Below are positions 33,946 through 43,294 of a DNA stretch of 45,475 nt, piece by piece. The notes beneath the pieces were generated by a model. It saw only the letters and a program-made list of their open reading frames with translations. It did not search any database and was not told the origin of the DNA. This DNA is from Gemmataceae bacterium. GTDB taxonomy: Bacteria; Planctomycetota; Planctomycetia; Gemmatales; Gemmataceae. Where the stretch lies: the NCBI GenBank assembly GCA_009697105.1, contig SIAQ01000031.1, positions 1 through 45,475 of the forward strand. Direction: 5' to 3'. The position numbers and the translations under genes were made by a program. Each line of letters starts with the position of its first letter. Position 1 is the stretch's first letter.

Positions 33946-36300
33946 ATGCGACAATATCTTCTCTGCATTCTCGTTTCATGCATTGGTGCGACCGGCTCCG
34001 CTCGCGCCCAGGACGTCGAGTTCGGTCGACATGTGTCGCCGATGCTCTACCAACTCGGCTGCAGCGCGGGCAATTGTCACGGCTCGTTTTCGGGCAAAGG
34101 CGGGTTCCGGCTATCGCTTTTCGCCGGCAGCACCGACATGGACTACCTGAACATCCGCGGCACGCTTAACCGTCGCATTGATGCCCAAGACCCCGAACGC
34201 AGCTTGCTTCTGCTCAAACCGACCGGCCAAGTCGATCACATGGGCGGCGTTCGGCTGCGCAAAGGCAGCTGGCAGTATGACGTGCTCGTTCGCTGGATCG
34301 CGTCCGGTGCTCGCTTCCAAGCCGAGAAGGACACGCGCATCGTGTCGTTCCGCATCGAGCCGGCCTCGCTGCTGTTGCAAATGGAAACCAAGAAGCTGCG
34401 GGCGATCGCCAAGCTATCCAACGGCACGGAAGACGATGTCACGAAGTTCACACGGTTCGAGTCGCTCGATCCAAGCACTGCCGAGGTCGATGTCGACGGC
34501 GCGGTAACGAGCAAATTGCCGGGCGACACCAGCGTGCTCGCCCATTACGCCGGCCAGGTTGGGTTCGTCACGGTGATGGTCCCGAATGCTCCGAACCTGG
34601 CCGTGAAAGCCCCGACCGAAACGCCGCGAGATGCCGTGGATAAGCTGTTGCTCGAACGCATGGCGAAGATGAACATCGTGCCGTCGCCGACCTGTGACGA
34701 TTTGACGTTCCTGCGCCGCGTCACTCTCGACGTGATCGGTCAACTGCCGACGCCGGACGAGGCGCGTGCGTTTCAAGCCGACAAGTCACCCGACAGACGC
34801 GCGAAGACGATCGATCGCCTGCTCCAACATCCGCTGCACGCCGCGGTGTGGGCTGGCCGACTGTGCGACATGACCGGGGCCGACGATCGCTTCCTCGGCG
34901 ACGGCGTGTATCAGTTTCATGACTGGTTCCGCAACAAACTCGAAGCGAATTGGGGCTGGGACAAGATCGCGCATGGCGTCATCTGCGCCACCGCCGCCGA
35001 TGGCCGAGAACCGCAGGACATCCTCGAGGCTCAGAAGCGTGACATCGAAGAGAAAAAGAAGCTCAAGGAATTGCAGTTGAAAGACAAGTCGGCAAAGCTG
35101 CCGTTGCTCGACGGCAAGAAGCAATGGCACGTTGGCTATGCCACGCGCAACACGCTCGACTTCTTTCACAGCAACTTGATCCATCGCCAGGAAAAAGGCA
35201 TCATCGACGGCAAGAAGGTCGCCCTCCGCGTTGCCACTACGTTCCTCGGCGTTCGCCTCGAATGCGCTCAGTGCCATAAGCATCCCAACGATCGCTGGTC
35301 GCAGGCCGACTTCTTCGGCTTTTCCATGAACTTCGCACACACCTATCTCGCCGGCGTTGACCCGAGGCTGAAAGCAGCCAAGGTCAACCTCAACGGCGTA
35401 CACGTGCAGGAGACGCCGGTCGAACAGATGCTCGATCCCGAAACCCAACAACCGCTGACGGCACGCATTCTCGGCGGGGCGGACATCGTCGTCAAAGGCG
35501 ATGTCGATCCACGCAAAGAGCTATGGAAGTGGATGACCGCGAAAGACAACCCGTACTTCGCGCGGGCAATCGTCAATCGCATGTGGGCGTATTACCTTGG
35601 CCGTGGCTTCGTCGAGCCCGCCGATTCGCAAGCGGCGGCGAATCCGCCGTCACATTCCGAAGTTCTCGATGAGTTGGCGCGCGATTTCATCGAGCATCAG
35701 TTCGACCTGCGTCATCTGCACCGGCGAATTCTCAACACGCTCGCCTACCAGCGCGATTGGCAAACCAACGCCACCAACGCCAAGGACGAGCGCAACTTCT
35801 CGCGCCGCCTGCTGCGTCGCCTCACCGCCGAGCAAGCCGTTGACGCGATCGCCCAGGCCACGGACACGCCCGTCAAGTTCGCAAAACGCTTTGGCACGCC
35901 GCGCGACAACATCAAGGCCGCGGAGTTGGCCTTGTCACGCGTCGGCGGCGATGATGCGTATGTGCTGCAAATCTTCGGCCGTCCGCTCCGCGTGCAAAAC
36001 TGCGATTGCGAGCGCTCTGGGTCGGCATCCTTGAGCCAAACGCTCTACCTGCTCAACGACGAGAAGCTGCTCGGCAAAATCCACGACCCGAAAGGCCGGG
36101 TGCAGATGATCGAAGCAAAGGTCGCCGACGACCGCAAGGTAATCGAGGAACTCTACCTCTGGACGCTGACGCGCCTCCCGACGGAAGCCGAACTGAATCG
36201 CACGCAGAAACATGTTCGGCAATCGGCATCACGCCTTGAAGCGTACCAGGACGTCATGTGGTCGCTGCTGAATCGGCACGATTTCGTGGTGAATCGGTGA
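33946..36300 (+). CDS. DUF1549/DUF1553 protein with cytochrome-like and Ig-like domains
   Basis: A 784-residue exported planctomycete protein. After the signal peptide comes a cytochrome-like region with Cys39 and Cys44-His45 (CSAGNCHGSFSGKGGF); this spacing, with four residues between the cysteines, is not the standard CxxCH. A bacterial Ig-like (Big_2) domain follows at about 135-220 (LSNGTEDDVTKFTRFESLDP). DUF1549 (about 225-480) carries FLRRVTLDVIGQLPTPDEA and CAQCHKHPNDRW, a proper CxxCH. DUF1553 (about 530-780) has WMTAKDNPYFARAIVNRMWA. ATG 33946 gives the signal peptide; no good ribosome-binding site is seen. Unlike the gene at 10118, no DUF1501 partner follows. Confidence 0.88.
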   Translation: MRQYLLCILVSCIGATGSARAQDVEFGRHVSPMLYQLGCSAGNCHGSFSGKGGFRLSLFAGSTDMDYLNIRGTLNRRIDAQDPERSLLLLKPTGQVDHMGGVRLRKGSWQYDVLVRWIASGARFQAEKDTRIVSFRIEPASLLLQMETKKLRAIAKLSNGTEDDVTKFTRFESLDPSTAEVDVDGAVTSKLPGDTSVLAHYAGQVGFVTVMVPNAPNLAVKAPTETPRDAVDKLLLERMAKMNIVPSPTCDDLTFLRRVTLDVIGQLPTPDEARAFQADKSPDRRAKTIDRLLQHPLHAAVWAGRLCDMTGADDRFLGDGVYQFHDWFRNKLEANWGWDKIAHGVICATAADGREPQDILEAQKRDIEEKKKLKELQLKDKSAKLPLLDGKKQWHVGYATRNTLDFFHSNLIHRQEKGIIDGKKVALRVATTFLGVRLECAQCHKHPNDRWSQADFFGFSMNFAHTYLAGVDPRLKAAKVNLNGVHVQETPVEQMLDPETQQPLTARILGGADIVVKGDVDPRKELWKWMTAKDNPYFARAIVNRMWAYYLGRGFVEPADSQAAANPPSHSEVLDELARDFIEHQFDLRHLHRRILNTLAYQRDWQTNATNAKDERNFSRRLLRRLTAEQAVDAIAQATDTPVKFAKRFGTPRDNIKAAELALSRVGGDDAYVLQIFGRPLRVQNCDCERSGSASLSQTLYLLNDEKLLGKIHDPKGRVQMIEAKVADDRKVIEELYLWTLTRLPTEAELNRTQKHVRQSASRLEAYQDVMWSLLNRHDFVVNR

Positions 36301-36308
36301 GAGGGAGT

Positions 36309-36338
36309 TATCAGCTATCAGCTATCAGCTATCAGCCA
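36309..36338 (+). repeat. Tandem 7-base repeat
   Basis: Four consecutive copies of TATCAGC start 9 bases after the DUF1549/DUF1553 stop. The array is too short for a minisatellite of note but is clearly not random. Confidence 0.8.
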
Positions 36339-36420
36339 TGCGAGAAGCCGCCGAGAAAAGCCGCGTAGTCGTCGATAAAATCGGTCACCGAAATGACGTA
36401 TATGATGACTAAGCCTCCTG

Positions 36421-36684
36421 TTGTCACTTATTGGTACAGAGCAAATAGTCGTTCTGACGCAGAGGGAATATGAAGTCCTATCCCGCAGAGCAGAGACCTG
36501 GGAACCCGAATTGCCGCTGCTCGACAAGCGCGGGACTTATTCCCTGCCCGGATGCATGGCCGACGGCGCCACCTTTTCTGAGGCCTTGGCGAATGCGGAA
36601 GTCGTTATTCAGGAATGGATCGAAACCGCGAACGAACTCGGCCGACCAATCCCCAAGGCCAAGGGTCGGCTGATGTTCGCGTGA
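36421..36684 (+). pseudogene. HicB-like antitoxin, probably degenerate
   Basis: The last 45 codons are a good HicB-family end: LPGCMADGATFSEALANAEV and VIQEWIETANELGRPIPKAKGRL. The first 40 (IVVLTQREYEVLSRRAETWEPELPLLDKRGTY) do not look like the HicB start and recall the N-terminus of other small antitoxins. The frame opens at TTG 36421 with no Shine-Dalgarno sequence; the first in-frame ATG is inside the HicB core. A short ATG-led frame overlaps at 36405-36473. No HicA toxin is adjacent. A broken or chimeric orphan antitoxin is the best reading, but a TTG-started functional gene cannot be excluded. Confidence 0.55.
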
Positions 36685-36749
36685 GCATGCCTCGCGTCCA
36701 GGAATAGGATACACACCCTACGAACCGCTACCTAACCGAGGGCCAATTG

Positions 36750-37700
36750 ATGACCGCTAATCTTTCGCGCCGCCAGATATTGGGGGCGATGTCCGTCACC
36801 GCCGTGACCGGACTCGTGACGACTGGCACAGCGACTGCGCAGGAGGGCCGACCGGCAGCCGACCCGTTCACGTACTGTTTGAATACGAGCACCATCCGGG
36901 GCCAGGGCCTTTCCATTGTGGAAGAAGTTGGCTTGGCCGCCAAGGCGGGCTACCAGGCGATTGAGCCGTGGATCAATGAACTGGAGCTTCATGTCGAGAA
37001 AGGTGGAACCCTGCGAGATCTGGGCCGACGCATCGCCGATGCCGGCTTGCGTGCGCCGAGCGCGATCGGTTTTTCTGAGTGGATTGTCGATGACGAGAGC
37101 CAACGAAGGAAAGGCCTGGAGCGAGCGCGGCGCGACATGGACATGGTGAGGCAGATCGGCGGCAGCCACATCGCGGCCCCGCCCTTCGGCGCCACCAAGG
37201 TGGAGATTCATCTCCTCCGTGCAGCCGAGCGCTATCGAGCCTTGCTCGAAATCGGCGTCGGCATCGGCGTCATTCCCCAGGTCGAGCTATGGGGCCACTC
37301 CCGCTCGCTGTGCCGGCTCGGCGAGGCGGCCCTCGTCGCCGTCGAAAGCGGACATCCGCGTGCGTGCATCTTGGCCGATGTTTATCACCTCTACAAAGGA
37401 GCATCCGAGTTCAACGGCATGCGGGTGGTGAACGGTGCCGTCATGCACACGTTTCATATGAACGATTACCCCGCCAAACCGCCGCGTGGCGAGATCACCG
37501 ATGCCCACCGCGTCTATCCCGGTTCGGGCGTTGCCCCGCTCCCGCGTATATTGCGCGGCTTGCGCGAGAGCGGCTTCCGCGGTGCGATTTCGCTTGAACT
37601 CTTCAACCGCGAATATTGGAAGCAGGATGCCCTAACGGTCATCCGCACCGGCCTGGATCGAATGCGCACTGTGGTTCGAGCAAGCCTCGAGCCAGCGTAG
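36750..37700 (+). CDS. Tat-exported sugar-phosphate isomerase/epimerase-like TIM barrel
   Basis: A 316-residue protein of the xylose-isomerase-like TIM-barrel/AP-endonuclease-2 superfamily. It has a twin-arginine signal (SRRQILGAMSVTAVTGLV). The barrel shows the family's metal-side residues: GYQAIEPWINELEL, VELWGH, ILADVYHLYKG, HTFHMNDYP and ISLELFNREYW, supplying Glu, Asp, His and Glu ligands. Such exported homologues in planctomycetes are thought to act on sugars in the periplasm; no substrate is proven. ATG 36750 has GAGGG 7 bases before it. Confidence 0.82.
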   Translation: MTANLSRRQILGAMSVTAVTGLVTTGTATAQEGRPAADPFTYCLNTSTIRGQGLSIVEEVGLAAKAGYQAIEPWINELELHVEKGGTLRDLGRRIADAGLRAPSAIGFSEWIVDDESQRRKGLERARRDMDMVRQIGGSHIAAPPFGATKVEIHLLRAAERYRALLEIGVGIGVIPQVELWGHSRSLCRLGEAALVAVESGHPRACILADVYHLYKGASEFNGMRVVNGAVMHTFHMNDYPAKPPRGEITDAHRVYPGSGVAPLPRILRGLRESGFRGAISLELFNREYWKQDALTVIRTGLDRMRTVVRASLEPA

Positions 37701-37750
37701 CGAAGGTAGTGATCGGGCCACCAATCGCTGTGCTCATCATGGGGTTTGCG

Positions 37751-39346
37751 TCAATACCCCTTCCACCCCAGTTCGATCATGAGGTCGAAAATCCATGGAT
37801 GCCGCCAGGGGCTCCACATCTGGTAGCACGCCGAGAATGTTGACACCGTCAACAGTATGACGCCCAGCCAGCGCAGCCAGCACGATTGCACGAGGCGGTC
37901 GGCGAGTGGGATCAGGCAGGTCAGCCAGATTGGCGTGAGCCACATCATCCAGCGCAGGCCGTTCGTGAACCCGCCATAGTTGGCGCTGTCGTCGCGGATG
38001 TAGAAGCTGGCGACGACGATCGTCAATGCGAGTGCGAGCGGTTGCACGAACCATGGGAACTCCGTGCTTTCCTTGAATAACGCCTGCCGCCAAAGTGAGC
38101 CAAATTGCAACGAGCCAGCGATCATCGCAAGCAGCGCGAGAATCCAGATCGGCGTCAACGAGAACAATCCGTGATGCCCGATTAGCACGTGCATCGCATA
38201 CTCCGCTCGGCTCTCGACGTTCTTCGCGAAGTCGATGCCTTTCTTGCTGAACTCCTTGGGCAATATCTTCCAGTGACTGCCTTCGTACTGATACCAAGGC
38301 CCTTTGAATTCCGCGTAGGCCGGCTTCAGCATCCCGATCGCGGCGTAGTTCGTCACAAAGAACCCGGCGGCAGGCAGAAACGCGGCGGGCAGAAACAGCA
38401 CTATCGCTCGTGCCGGGTTCCACCAGAGCAGCAGTATGAATATCGCCGTCGCCAACGATAACGCCGGCAGCTCGCAGGTTACCGCGAACGAGCCGAAGAA
38501 GCCGGCGGCGAGGTAGTGAAGGGTTCGATTTTCTCCCGTTGCGCGGGAAGTAATGCGCCATATCTCCAGCGTCGAATACCACGCCAGCATCACGCAAAAG
38601 ACGCCGATCGTGTGATTGTTGAGCGTGATTAGAAACGGCGTGACGAGCGTGCCAAACGCGCCGGTAGCGACGATGTAGAGCTTGCCCCAGTCGGTCTTGC
38701 CCCACTTCTCCGCGATGCGTGTCAACAGCCAAAGGTAGCACGCGAACGGCAGCGCGTTGACAAGCACGAGCATCGCCCGCACGACTGTCGCATGCTGCGT
38801 CACAATGTCCCAGCCGAACAGTTGCTTCAACAGCCAATACAGCCCAGCGAGCAATGTGGATAAGAGCGGCGGTTTGCTCGAGTAGAATTCGAGCGTATCG
38901 GGATGGAGCACGGCGTCGATCGTCTGCCAGCCGTCCTCGAATAGGATCCCCGATTGGCTGGTTGTGCGAATCGTGTAGCCCGTTTGCGCGAGCGTGACGG
39001 TCTGAAAGGGATTGCTGGCCGACAGGTTGGCGATCACGGAATCGCGCACGACGTTCCCATCACGCTTGCCGATCACATAGGTACCGTCGTTGACGAGGGC
39101 CCGAATCGTGGCGAAGCGTGAGCGGTCGTTGGAGCCAAACGTCGCCATCGGCGTCGGTCGAGCGCTCGGCCACAGCGGTCGGCGATCGCCGGGCTTGGCG
39201 AGATCGCGATGAAACGCCGGTTCGTAAACGCGCTGTACCGACATTATGCGCCCGCACGCCATCGCCACCGCCGCTGCGATGACGAGGTGATACATCCAGC
39301 GGCGAAGTTGGGCGTTGGAATCAGTGGTTGGATTTATGGCGTTCAT
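37751..39346 (-). CDS. Polytopic membrane protein, GT39/ArnT-like
   Basis: A 531-residue integral membrane protein with about ten or more helices. The first (YHLVIAAAVAMACG) is followed by a long extracytoplasmic loop (about 35-165), then helices such as AMLVLVNALPFACYLWLLTR and LPALSLATAIFILLLWW. The layout fits lipid-linked-sugar glycosyltransferases (GT39 or ArnT class), and the partner GT2 supports this, but I see no certain catalytic motif. GGAG lies 7 bases before the ATG. It is the last gene of the leftward three-gene operon, 15 bases after the GT2 stop. Confidence 0.72.
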   Translation of the reverse strand: MNAINPTTDSNAQLRRWMYHLVIAAAVAMACGRIMSVQRVYEPAFHRDLAKPGDRRPLWPSARPTPMATFGSNDRSRFATIRALVNDGTYVIGKRDGNVVRDSVIANLSASNPFQTVTLAQTGYTIRTTSQSGILFEDGWQTIDAVLHPDTLEFYSSKPPLLSTLLAGLYWLLKQLFGWDIVTQHATVVRAMLVLVNALPFACYLWLLTRIAEKWGKTDWGKLYIVATGAFGTLVTPFLITLNNHTIGVFCVMLAWYSTLEIWRITSRATGENRTLHYLAAGFFGSFAVTCELPALSLATAIFILLLWWNPARAIVLFLPAAFLPAAGFFVTNYAAIGMLKPAYAEFKGPWYQYEGSHWKILPKEFSKKGIDFAKNVESRAEYAMHVLIGHHGLFSLTPIWILALLAMIAGSLQFGSLWRQALFKESTEFPWFVQPLALALTIVVASFYIRDDSANYGGFTNGLRWMMWLTPIWLTCLIPLADRLVQSCWLRWLGVILLTVSTFSACYQMWSPWRHPWIFDLMIELGWKGY

Positions 39347-39361
39347 AGTGAGACTCCATCA

Positions 39362-40339
39362 TCACGTCACATTTTCGCTGTCGTCCTGTCGCGTGCCGAG
39401 CGCGCGTTCCTTAACGCTGTAGCTTTCCTGATCCTTGGCGAGATACGCGGTAATCAGCTCCGCGAGGAAGCCGATCGCCATCAACTGGGCGCCCATCAAC
39501 ATGGCGGCGACGCTGTAGGTCAGCAGCGGGCGTTTGTGCAGTTCGGGGAACCAAGTCTCATCGAAAAGACGCAAGCACCACGTCACTGCAAGGTAGAACA
39601 TGCCGAGGTTGCCCGCGAGGAAACTGAATAGCCCGATGCTGCCGAGGAGGTGCTGCGGGCGTTGATCGAATCCGGTGAGAAACTTTACCGTGAGCAAGTC
39701 GAGGAAGCCTTTGACGAACCGCCGTATGCCGTACTTGGAGTAGCCGAACTCGCGTTCGCGATGATTGATGGCAAGCTCGGCGACTTTGAATCCACGCGCG
39801 GCAGCCAAGACCGGGATGAATCGGTGTAGCTCGCCGTACAAGCGGACTTCGCGGAAGACCTTGGCGCGGTAACACTTCATGCCGCAGTTGTGGTCGTGTA
39901 GGCGGACTCCGGTCAGCCAGCTGACTATGCCGTTGAAGACCCAGCTTGGCCAGGTTTTATGCCAGGGATCGAGGCGTTTTTTTTTCCAACCGCTGACGAC
40001 ATCGTAGCCTTCGTTAAGTTTGTTCAGAAAGTTCGGAATCTCGGCAGGGTCGTCCTGCAGGTCCGCATCGAGCGTGAGGATGACTTCGCCGCGTGCCGCC
40101 AAGAAGCCCGCCGACAGCGCCGCTGCCTTGCCGAAATTGCGGCGAAAGCAGATGCCATGGACATCGGGATACCGATCGGCCAATTCGCGGATGACATTCC
40201 ACGAACTGTCGGTCGAGCCATCATCGACGAACAGAATCTCCATGGTGAGGCTCGCCGACTGCGCGACGCGCATCAGTTCGTCGTGCAACACGACGAGGCT
40301 GTCCTGCTCGTTGAACACGGGAATGACGATCGAGATCAT
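39362..40339 (-). CDS. GT2 glycosyltransferase, polyprenyl-phosphate type (DPM1/ArnC-like)
   Basis: A 325-residue family-2 glycosyltransferase: ISIVIPVFNEQDSLVVLHDE at the start, then Asp39-Asp40 (VDDGSTD) for the nucleotide and the DXD triad at 91-93 (LDADLQDDP). The segment GYSKYGIRRFVKGFLDLLT and two C-terminal membrane helices mark the polyprenyl-phosphate sugar synthases (DPM1, ArnC, GtrB). It would transfer a sugar to undecaprenyl phosphate at the inner face of the membrane for use by the next gene product. ATG 40339 is canonical; the longer frame from 40450 is repeat DNA. Confidence 0.9.
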   Translation of the reverse strand: MISIVIPVFNEQDSLVVLHDELMRVAQSASLTMEILFVDDGSTDSSWNVIRELADRYPDVHGICFRRNFGKAAALSAGFLAARGEVILTLDADLQDDPAEIPNFLNKLNEGYDVVSGWKKKRLDPWHKTWPSWVFNGIVSWLTGVRLHDHNCGMKCYRAKVFREVRLYGELHRFIPVLAAARGFKVAELAINHREREFGYSKYGIRRFVKGFLDLLTVKFLTGFDQRPQHLLGSIGLFSFLAGNLGMFYLAVTWCLRLFDETWFPELHKRPLLTYSVAAMLMGAQLMAIGFLAELITAYLAKDQESYSVKERALGTRQDDSENVT

Positions 40340-40407
40340 GGGGTAGGAATTTCTCCGGAGAAAAAAGTAAGCCCAGCGGGTGAGGTACTCTTGGGTTGAA
40401 TTGCAGA

Positions 40408-40485
40408 TTTCAAATTGCAGATTGCAGATTGAAATGCCTATTTTTGGCATTTTTTACTGGCAATCTGAAATCTGCAATTTGAAAT
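40408..40485. repeat. Word-repeat inverted repeat with terminator-like core
   Basis: Arms 40408-40432 and 40461-40485 are reverse complements built from the words TTGCAGAT and TTTCAAAT. Between them AATGCC and GGCATT (40434-40451 region) form a second hairpin followed by a T-run. It lies between the LPG-synthase-like gene and the GT2 gene, so it may attenuate transcription of the downstream pair. Confidence 0.8.
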
Positions 40486-40487
40486 CA

Positions 40488-41456
40488 TCAATCGATTTTG
40501 CCCGCCGGTTTGATCCAATACAACACCAGCGCGATGATGATCTCCGCGGCGATACTGTTGAACCGCAGCAGGATGACGGCCACCGCGACCAGCGGCACGG
40601 GTCCGGCAGCCGCGAACATATGTTTCAACAGCAACTCACGGACGCCGAACCCCGCGGGCAGAATCACGACGAAGCCGACGACATTCGTAAACGCGATTGC
40701 GGCAGTGTATTGCGCGACCGTTTCAAACGACAGTCCTTCCATACCCGGTACGACGCTGTACACGAGAATCCACGCGCTCAGGCCTTGCAGCCACCAGCTG
40801 AAAGAAGTCACTACGATGCCAAGGAGCAGTGTCGGATAGCGTATGGGCGGTAAACGATACATCTCCATAGTCGAAAGCTTTGCGGTCATCTTGGCGATAA
40901 TGAAATTGAACACGCCCGGCAGCAAGGGTAGGCCACATACCGCGAGCAACCCCACGCCAAACCATGCGGGGTGCCAATCAGCAGGGATATATGCTTGCAG
41001 TCCTTCGGGGATCGTCGGCGGGTCGAAGACGAACACGATCGCCGCCACCAAGGCCCCGGACGCCATGGCCGTCAGCACCTCGTAAAACGAAACGATCAGC
41101 GACACGCCATAGGGTATGCCCGACGGCTTGAGTAACGCCGAGCGCATCACCAGCGCCAACATCTTACCGGGTGCGTATTTTCCGAGATGGCCGATCATAT
41201 GCGCCCGCGCGCATGCGTAGACCGCCACGGGATAGCCAAAAAGTTGATGTACGTGCCGAAAGAACCACACCGATGGCATGAGGGCCAGGATATAGATGCC
41301 GCCCGAGAGGACGAGCCAACCCGGTTGGAGTTGAATCTGGGAGTATTCGAGTTTTTTCAGATCGTCCCAAAAAATGCGACCGATAAAGAAGAGCACGACA
41401 AGCGCAAGCGTCAGCTTGATCGCCCGCACCAACCAACGCTTCGCCGTGGGATTCAT
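40488..41456 (-). CDS. LPG-synthase-type integral membrane protein (UPF0104)
   Basis: A 322-residue protein with 7-8 membrane helices of the lysylphosphatidylglycerol-synthase transmembrane family (UPF0104/YbhN-like). Seen are FFRHVHQLFGYPVAVYACAR, HMIGHLGKYAPGKMLAL (the conserved Gly-Lys-Pro-Gly segment) and FTNVVGFVVILPAGFGVREL near the C-terminus. Only the membrane part is present, without the aminoacyl-transferase domain. Members without that domain are often beside polyprenyl-sugar glycosyltransferases, as here, and may act in flipping or lipid transfer (inference). It heads the leftward operon. Confidence 0.85.
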   Translation of the reverse strand: MNPTAKRWLVRAIKLTLALVVLFFIGRIFWDDLKKLEYSQIQLQPGWLVLSGGIYILALMPSVWFFRHVHQLFGYPVAVYACARAHMIGHLGKYAPGKMLALVMRSALLKPSGIPYGVSLIVSFYEVLTAMASGALVAAIVFVFDPPTIPEGLQAYIPADWHPAWFGVGLLAVCGLPLLPGVFNFIIAKMTAKLSTMEMYRLPPIRYPTLLLGIVVTSFSWWLQGLSAWILVYSVVPGMEGLSFETVAQYTAAIAFTNVVGFVVILPAGFGVRELLLKHMFAAAGPVPLVAVAVILLRFNSIAAEIIIALVLYWIKPAGKID

Positions 41457-41475
41457 CGAGACATTGTAGCGAAAT

Positions 41476-41551
41476 GTTTAGCCGCTCGCCTCTGGCGAGC
41501 GCGGTTCTAGAATCCTACAAGTCGGCGCTCGCCAAAGGCGAGCGGCTAAAC
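41476..41551. repeat. GTTTAGCC-family inverted repeat (best-preserved copy)
   Basis: Arms 41476-41504 and 41523-41551 pair almost fully around 18 bases. Each arm contains GCCGCTCGCC or GGCGAGCGGC and folds on itself as well. It separates the divergent LPG-type and permease genes. Confidence 0.9.
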
Positions 41552-41657
41552 AATGGATGCAAATTCATTTTCCCCCGAATTGATTGGCAGCACGACACGC
41601 ATTCCGGTACAAAATCCCTTCACCAACGCACGGGACCAGCAAACGAGGCGAAATGCA

Positions 41658-43181
41658 ATGGCGGAAAACAAAGACAGCGACGGCGCCGAATCAGGGCATG
41701 GCAAGCTCAGCCTGTGGGACACGGTCAGCATCATCGTCGGCATCGTCATCGGGTCGAGCATTTTTACGACGCCGCCGACCATATTTGAAAACGTCGGCGG
41801 ACCCTGGATCGCGCTCGGTGTCTGGGCGTTCTGCGGCCTGCTGTCGTTTGTCGGGGCTCTTTGCTATGCCGAGTTGGCGACGACCTACCCCCGGGCCGGC
41901 GGCGATTACGTTTACCTCACGCGCGCCTTCGATCGGCCCATGGGATTCCTGTTTGGCTGGGCACAACTCGCAGTCATACTCTCCAGCAGCACGGGCGCAA
42001 TGGCGTTTATCTTCGGCGAGTATTGCGCAGGATTATTCGAAGTCGGCGATTCCGATAAGCCACAAATCGCAGCCCAGGCCGCCATCGGTGCGGTTGTCGT
42101 TCTCACGGCTATGAATTTTTTCGGCGTCGTGTTTGGTAAATGGGTCCAAAACGCACTCGTTATCGTCAAGCTGCTGGGTTTGACGCTTATCATCGTGGCA
42201 GCCTTCATTAAACCGGCGGAGAATGCCTTCAGTGTGCCGGAGAATATCAACGTTGGCGGCGGCGGATTCCCGTTGGCGATGATTCTCGTTCTCTATGCCT
42301 TCGGCGGATGGAACGACGCTGCCTTCGTAGCTGCTGACATGAGCGATCGACGCAGTATTACCAAGGCGCTGCTCTATGGCACGATCGGCATTACCGTCGT
42401 TTACTTGCTCGTCAACTTTGCTTACATCCTCTCACTCGGTTTCGTCGGGGCCAGAAACTGGCGGCCGACGATCGCCGCCGACGTTCTCACGAATGCGTTC
42501 GGTCCGGCCGGCGGAAAGATCATCAGTGCCATCGTCATGACCTCCGCCCTTGGCGCGATGAACGGTCTGATCTTCACTGGATCACGCGTCTATTTGACGC
42601 TCGGCAAAGAACACAGCGTCTTCGCGTTTCTCGGTTACTGGAACAAGACTCTAAAATCGCCCGTATTGTCGTTGGTCGCACAAGCCCTCGTAACGATTTC
42701 GATGATTCTCGTCGTCGGCACAGGCATGGGACGCGATGCAGTGGACTCCGCCCTCGACACCGTCGGAATCGCCAAAATCCCTTGGGGCCAATACTTCGGC
42801 GGCTTCAACACGCTCTACGCTGGCGGAGCGCCTGTGTTTTGGATATTCTTCCTGCTCACCGGGTTCTCCATATTTGCATTGCGAGCACGCGATCCGAACA
42901 TTGAACGGCCATTTATGCTGAGAGCACCCTGGTACCCCGTGTTGCCGATTATTTTCTGCGGCATGTGCTTGTTCGGATTCGTATCCGCGATCACCTATGC
43001 GAAATGGATTTCGCTGCTCGGTTTCGTGCCATTGTTCTTGGGCCTGCCGCTCTATTGGCTTTCGGGCAAGGGAGAGCAGACCGAGGATTCAATGACGCCC
43101 AATGAACCGCAGCCTCCCGCTCCTCGCCTCGTTGGCGGGCCGAGCGAGCACGGCGTTCAAGATTTGGGTCGGCCTTCGTAG
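41658..43181 (+). CDS. APC-family amino acid permease
   Basis: A 507-residue transporter of the amino acid-polyamine-organocation superfamily, with about 12 helices. The first helix region SIIVGIVIGSSIFTTPPTIF carries the substrate-backbone-binding G-S-S-I pattern. WIALGVWAFCGLLSFVGALC, followed by YAELATTYPRAGGDYVYLTR, is the classic APC stretch. The substrate is unknown; LAT/CAT-like. ATG 41658 has GAGG 9 bases upstream; the frame extends to 41553 but would add a 35-residue polar N-terminus next to the palindrome. Confidence 0.9.
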   Translation: MAENKDSDGAESGHGKLSLWDTVSIIVGIVIGSSIFTTPPTIFENVGGPWIALGVWAFCGLLSFVGALCYAELATTYPRAGGDYVYLTRAFDRPMGFLFGWAQLAVILSSSTGAMAFIFGEYCAGLFEVGDSDKPQIAAQAAIGAVVVLTAMNFFGVVFGKWVQNALVIVKLLGLTLIIVAAFIKPAENAFSVPENINVGGGGFPLAMILVLYAFGGWNDAAFVAADMSDRRSITKALLYGTIGITVVYLLVNFAYILSLGFVGARNWRPTIAADVLTNAFGPAGGKIISAIVMTSALGAMNGLIFTGSRVYLTLGKEHSVFAFLGYWNKTLKSPVLSLVAQALVTISMILVVGTGMGRDAVDSALDTVGIAKIPWGQYFGGFNTLYAGGAPVFWIFFLLTGFSIFALRARDPNIERPFMLRAPWYPVLPIIFCGMCLFGFVSAITYAKWISLLGFVPLFLGLPLYWLSGKGEQTEDSMTPNEPQPPAPRLVGGPSEHGVQDLGRPS

Positions 43182-43192
43182 CAATCATGTAG

Positions 43193-43255
43193 CCGAATTC
43201 GTGAGAATTCGGAGGGCTTCAGCGCGGGCCGAGCCGAAGTCTTACGACTTCGGCT
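43193..43255. repeat. Two short hairpins after the permease gene
   Basis: CCGAATTC-GTGA-GAATTCGG (43193-43212) repeats the core of the palindrome at 7138-7225. AGCCGAAGTC-TTAC-GACTTCGGCT (43232-43255) is a separate perfect hairpin. They fill the gap up to the methyltransferase leader and may terminate permease transcription. Confidence 0.8.
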
Positions 43256-43294
43256 AAGAAACCTGCTGAGCAAGCAAACACCGTGGAGCAAACC

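Noticed and set aside
36309..36338. Short direct repeats as a CRISPR array
   Set aside because: The unit is 7 bases with no spacers and no cas genes nearby; a simple tandem repeat.
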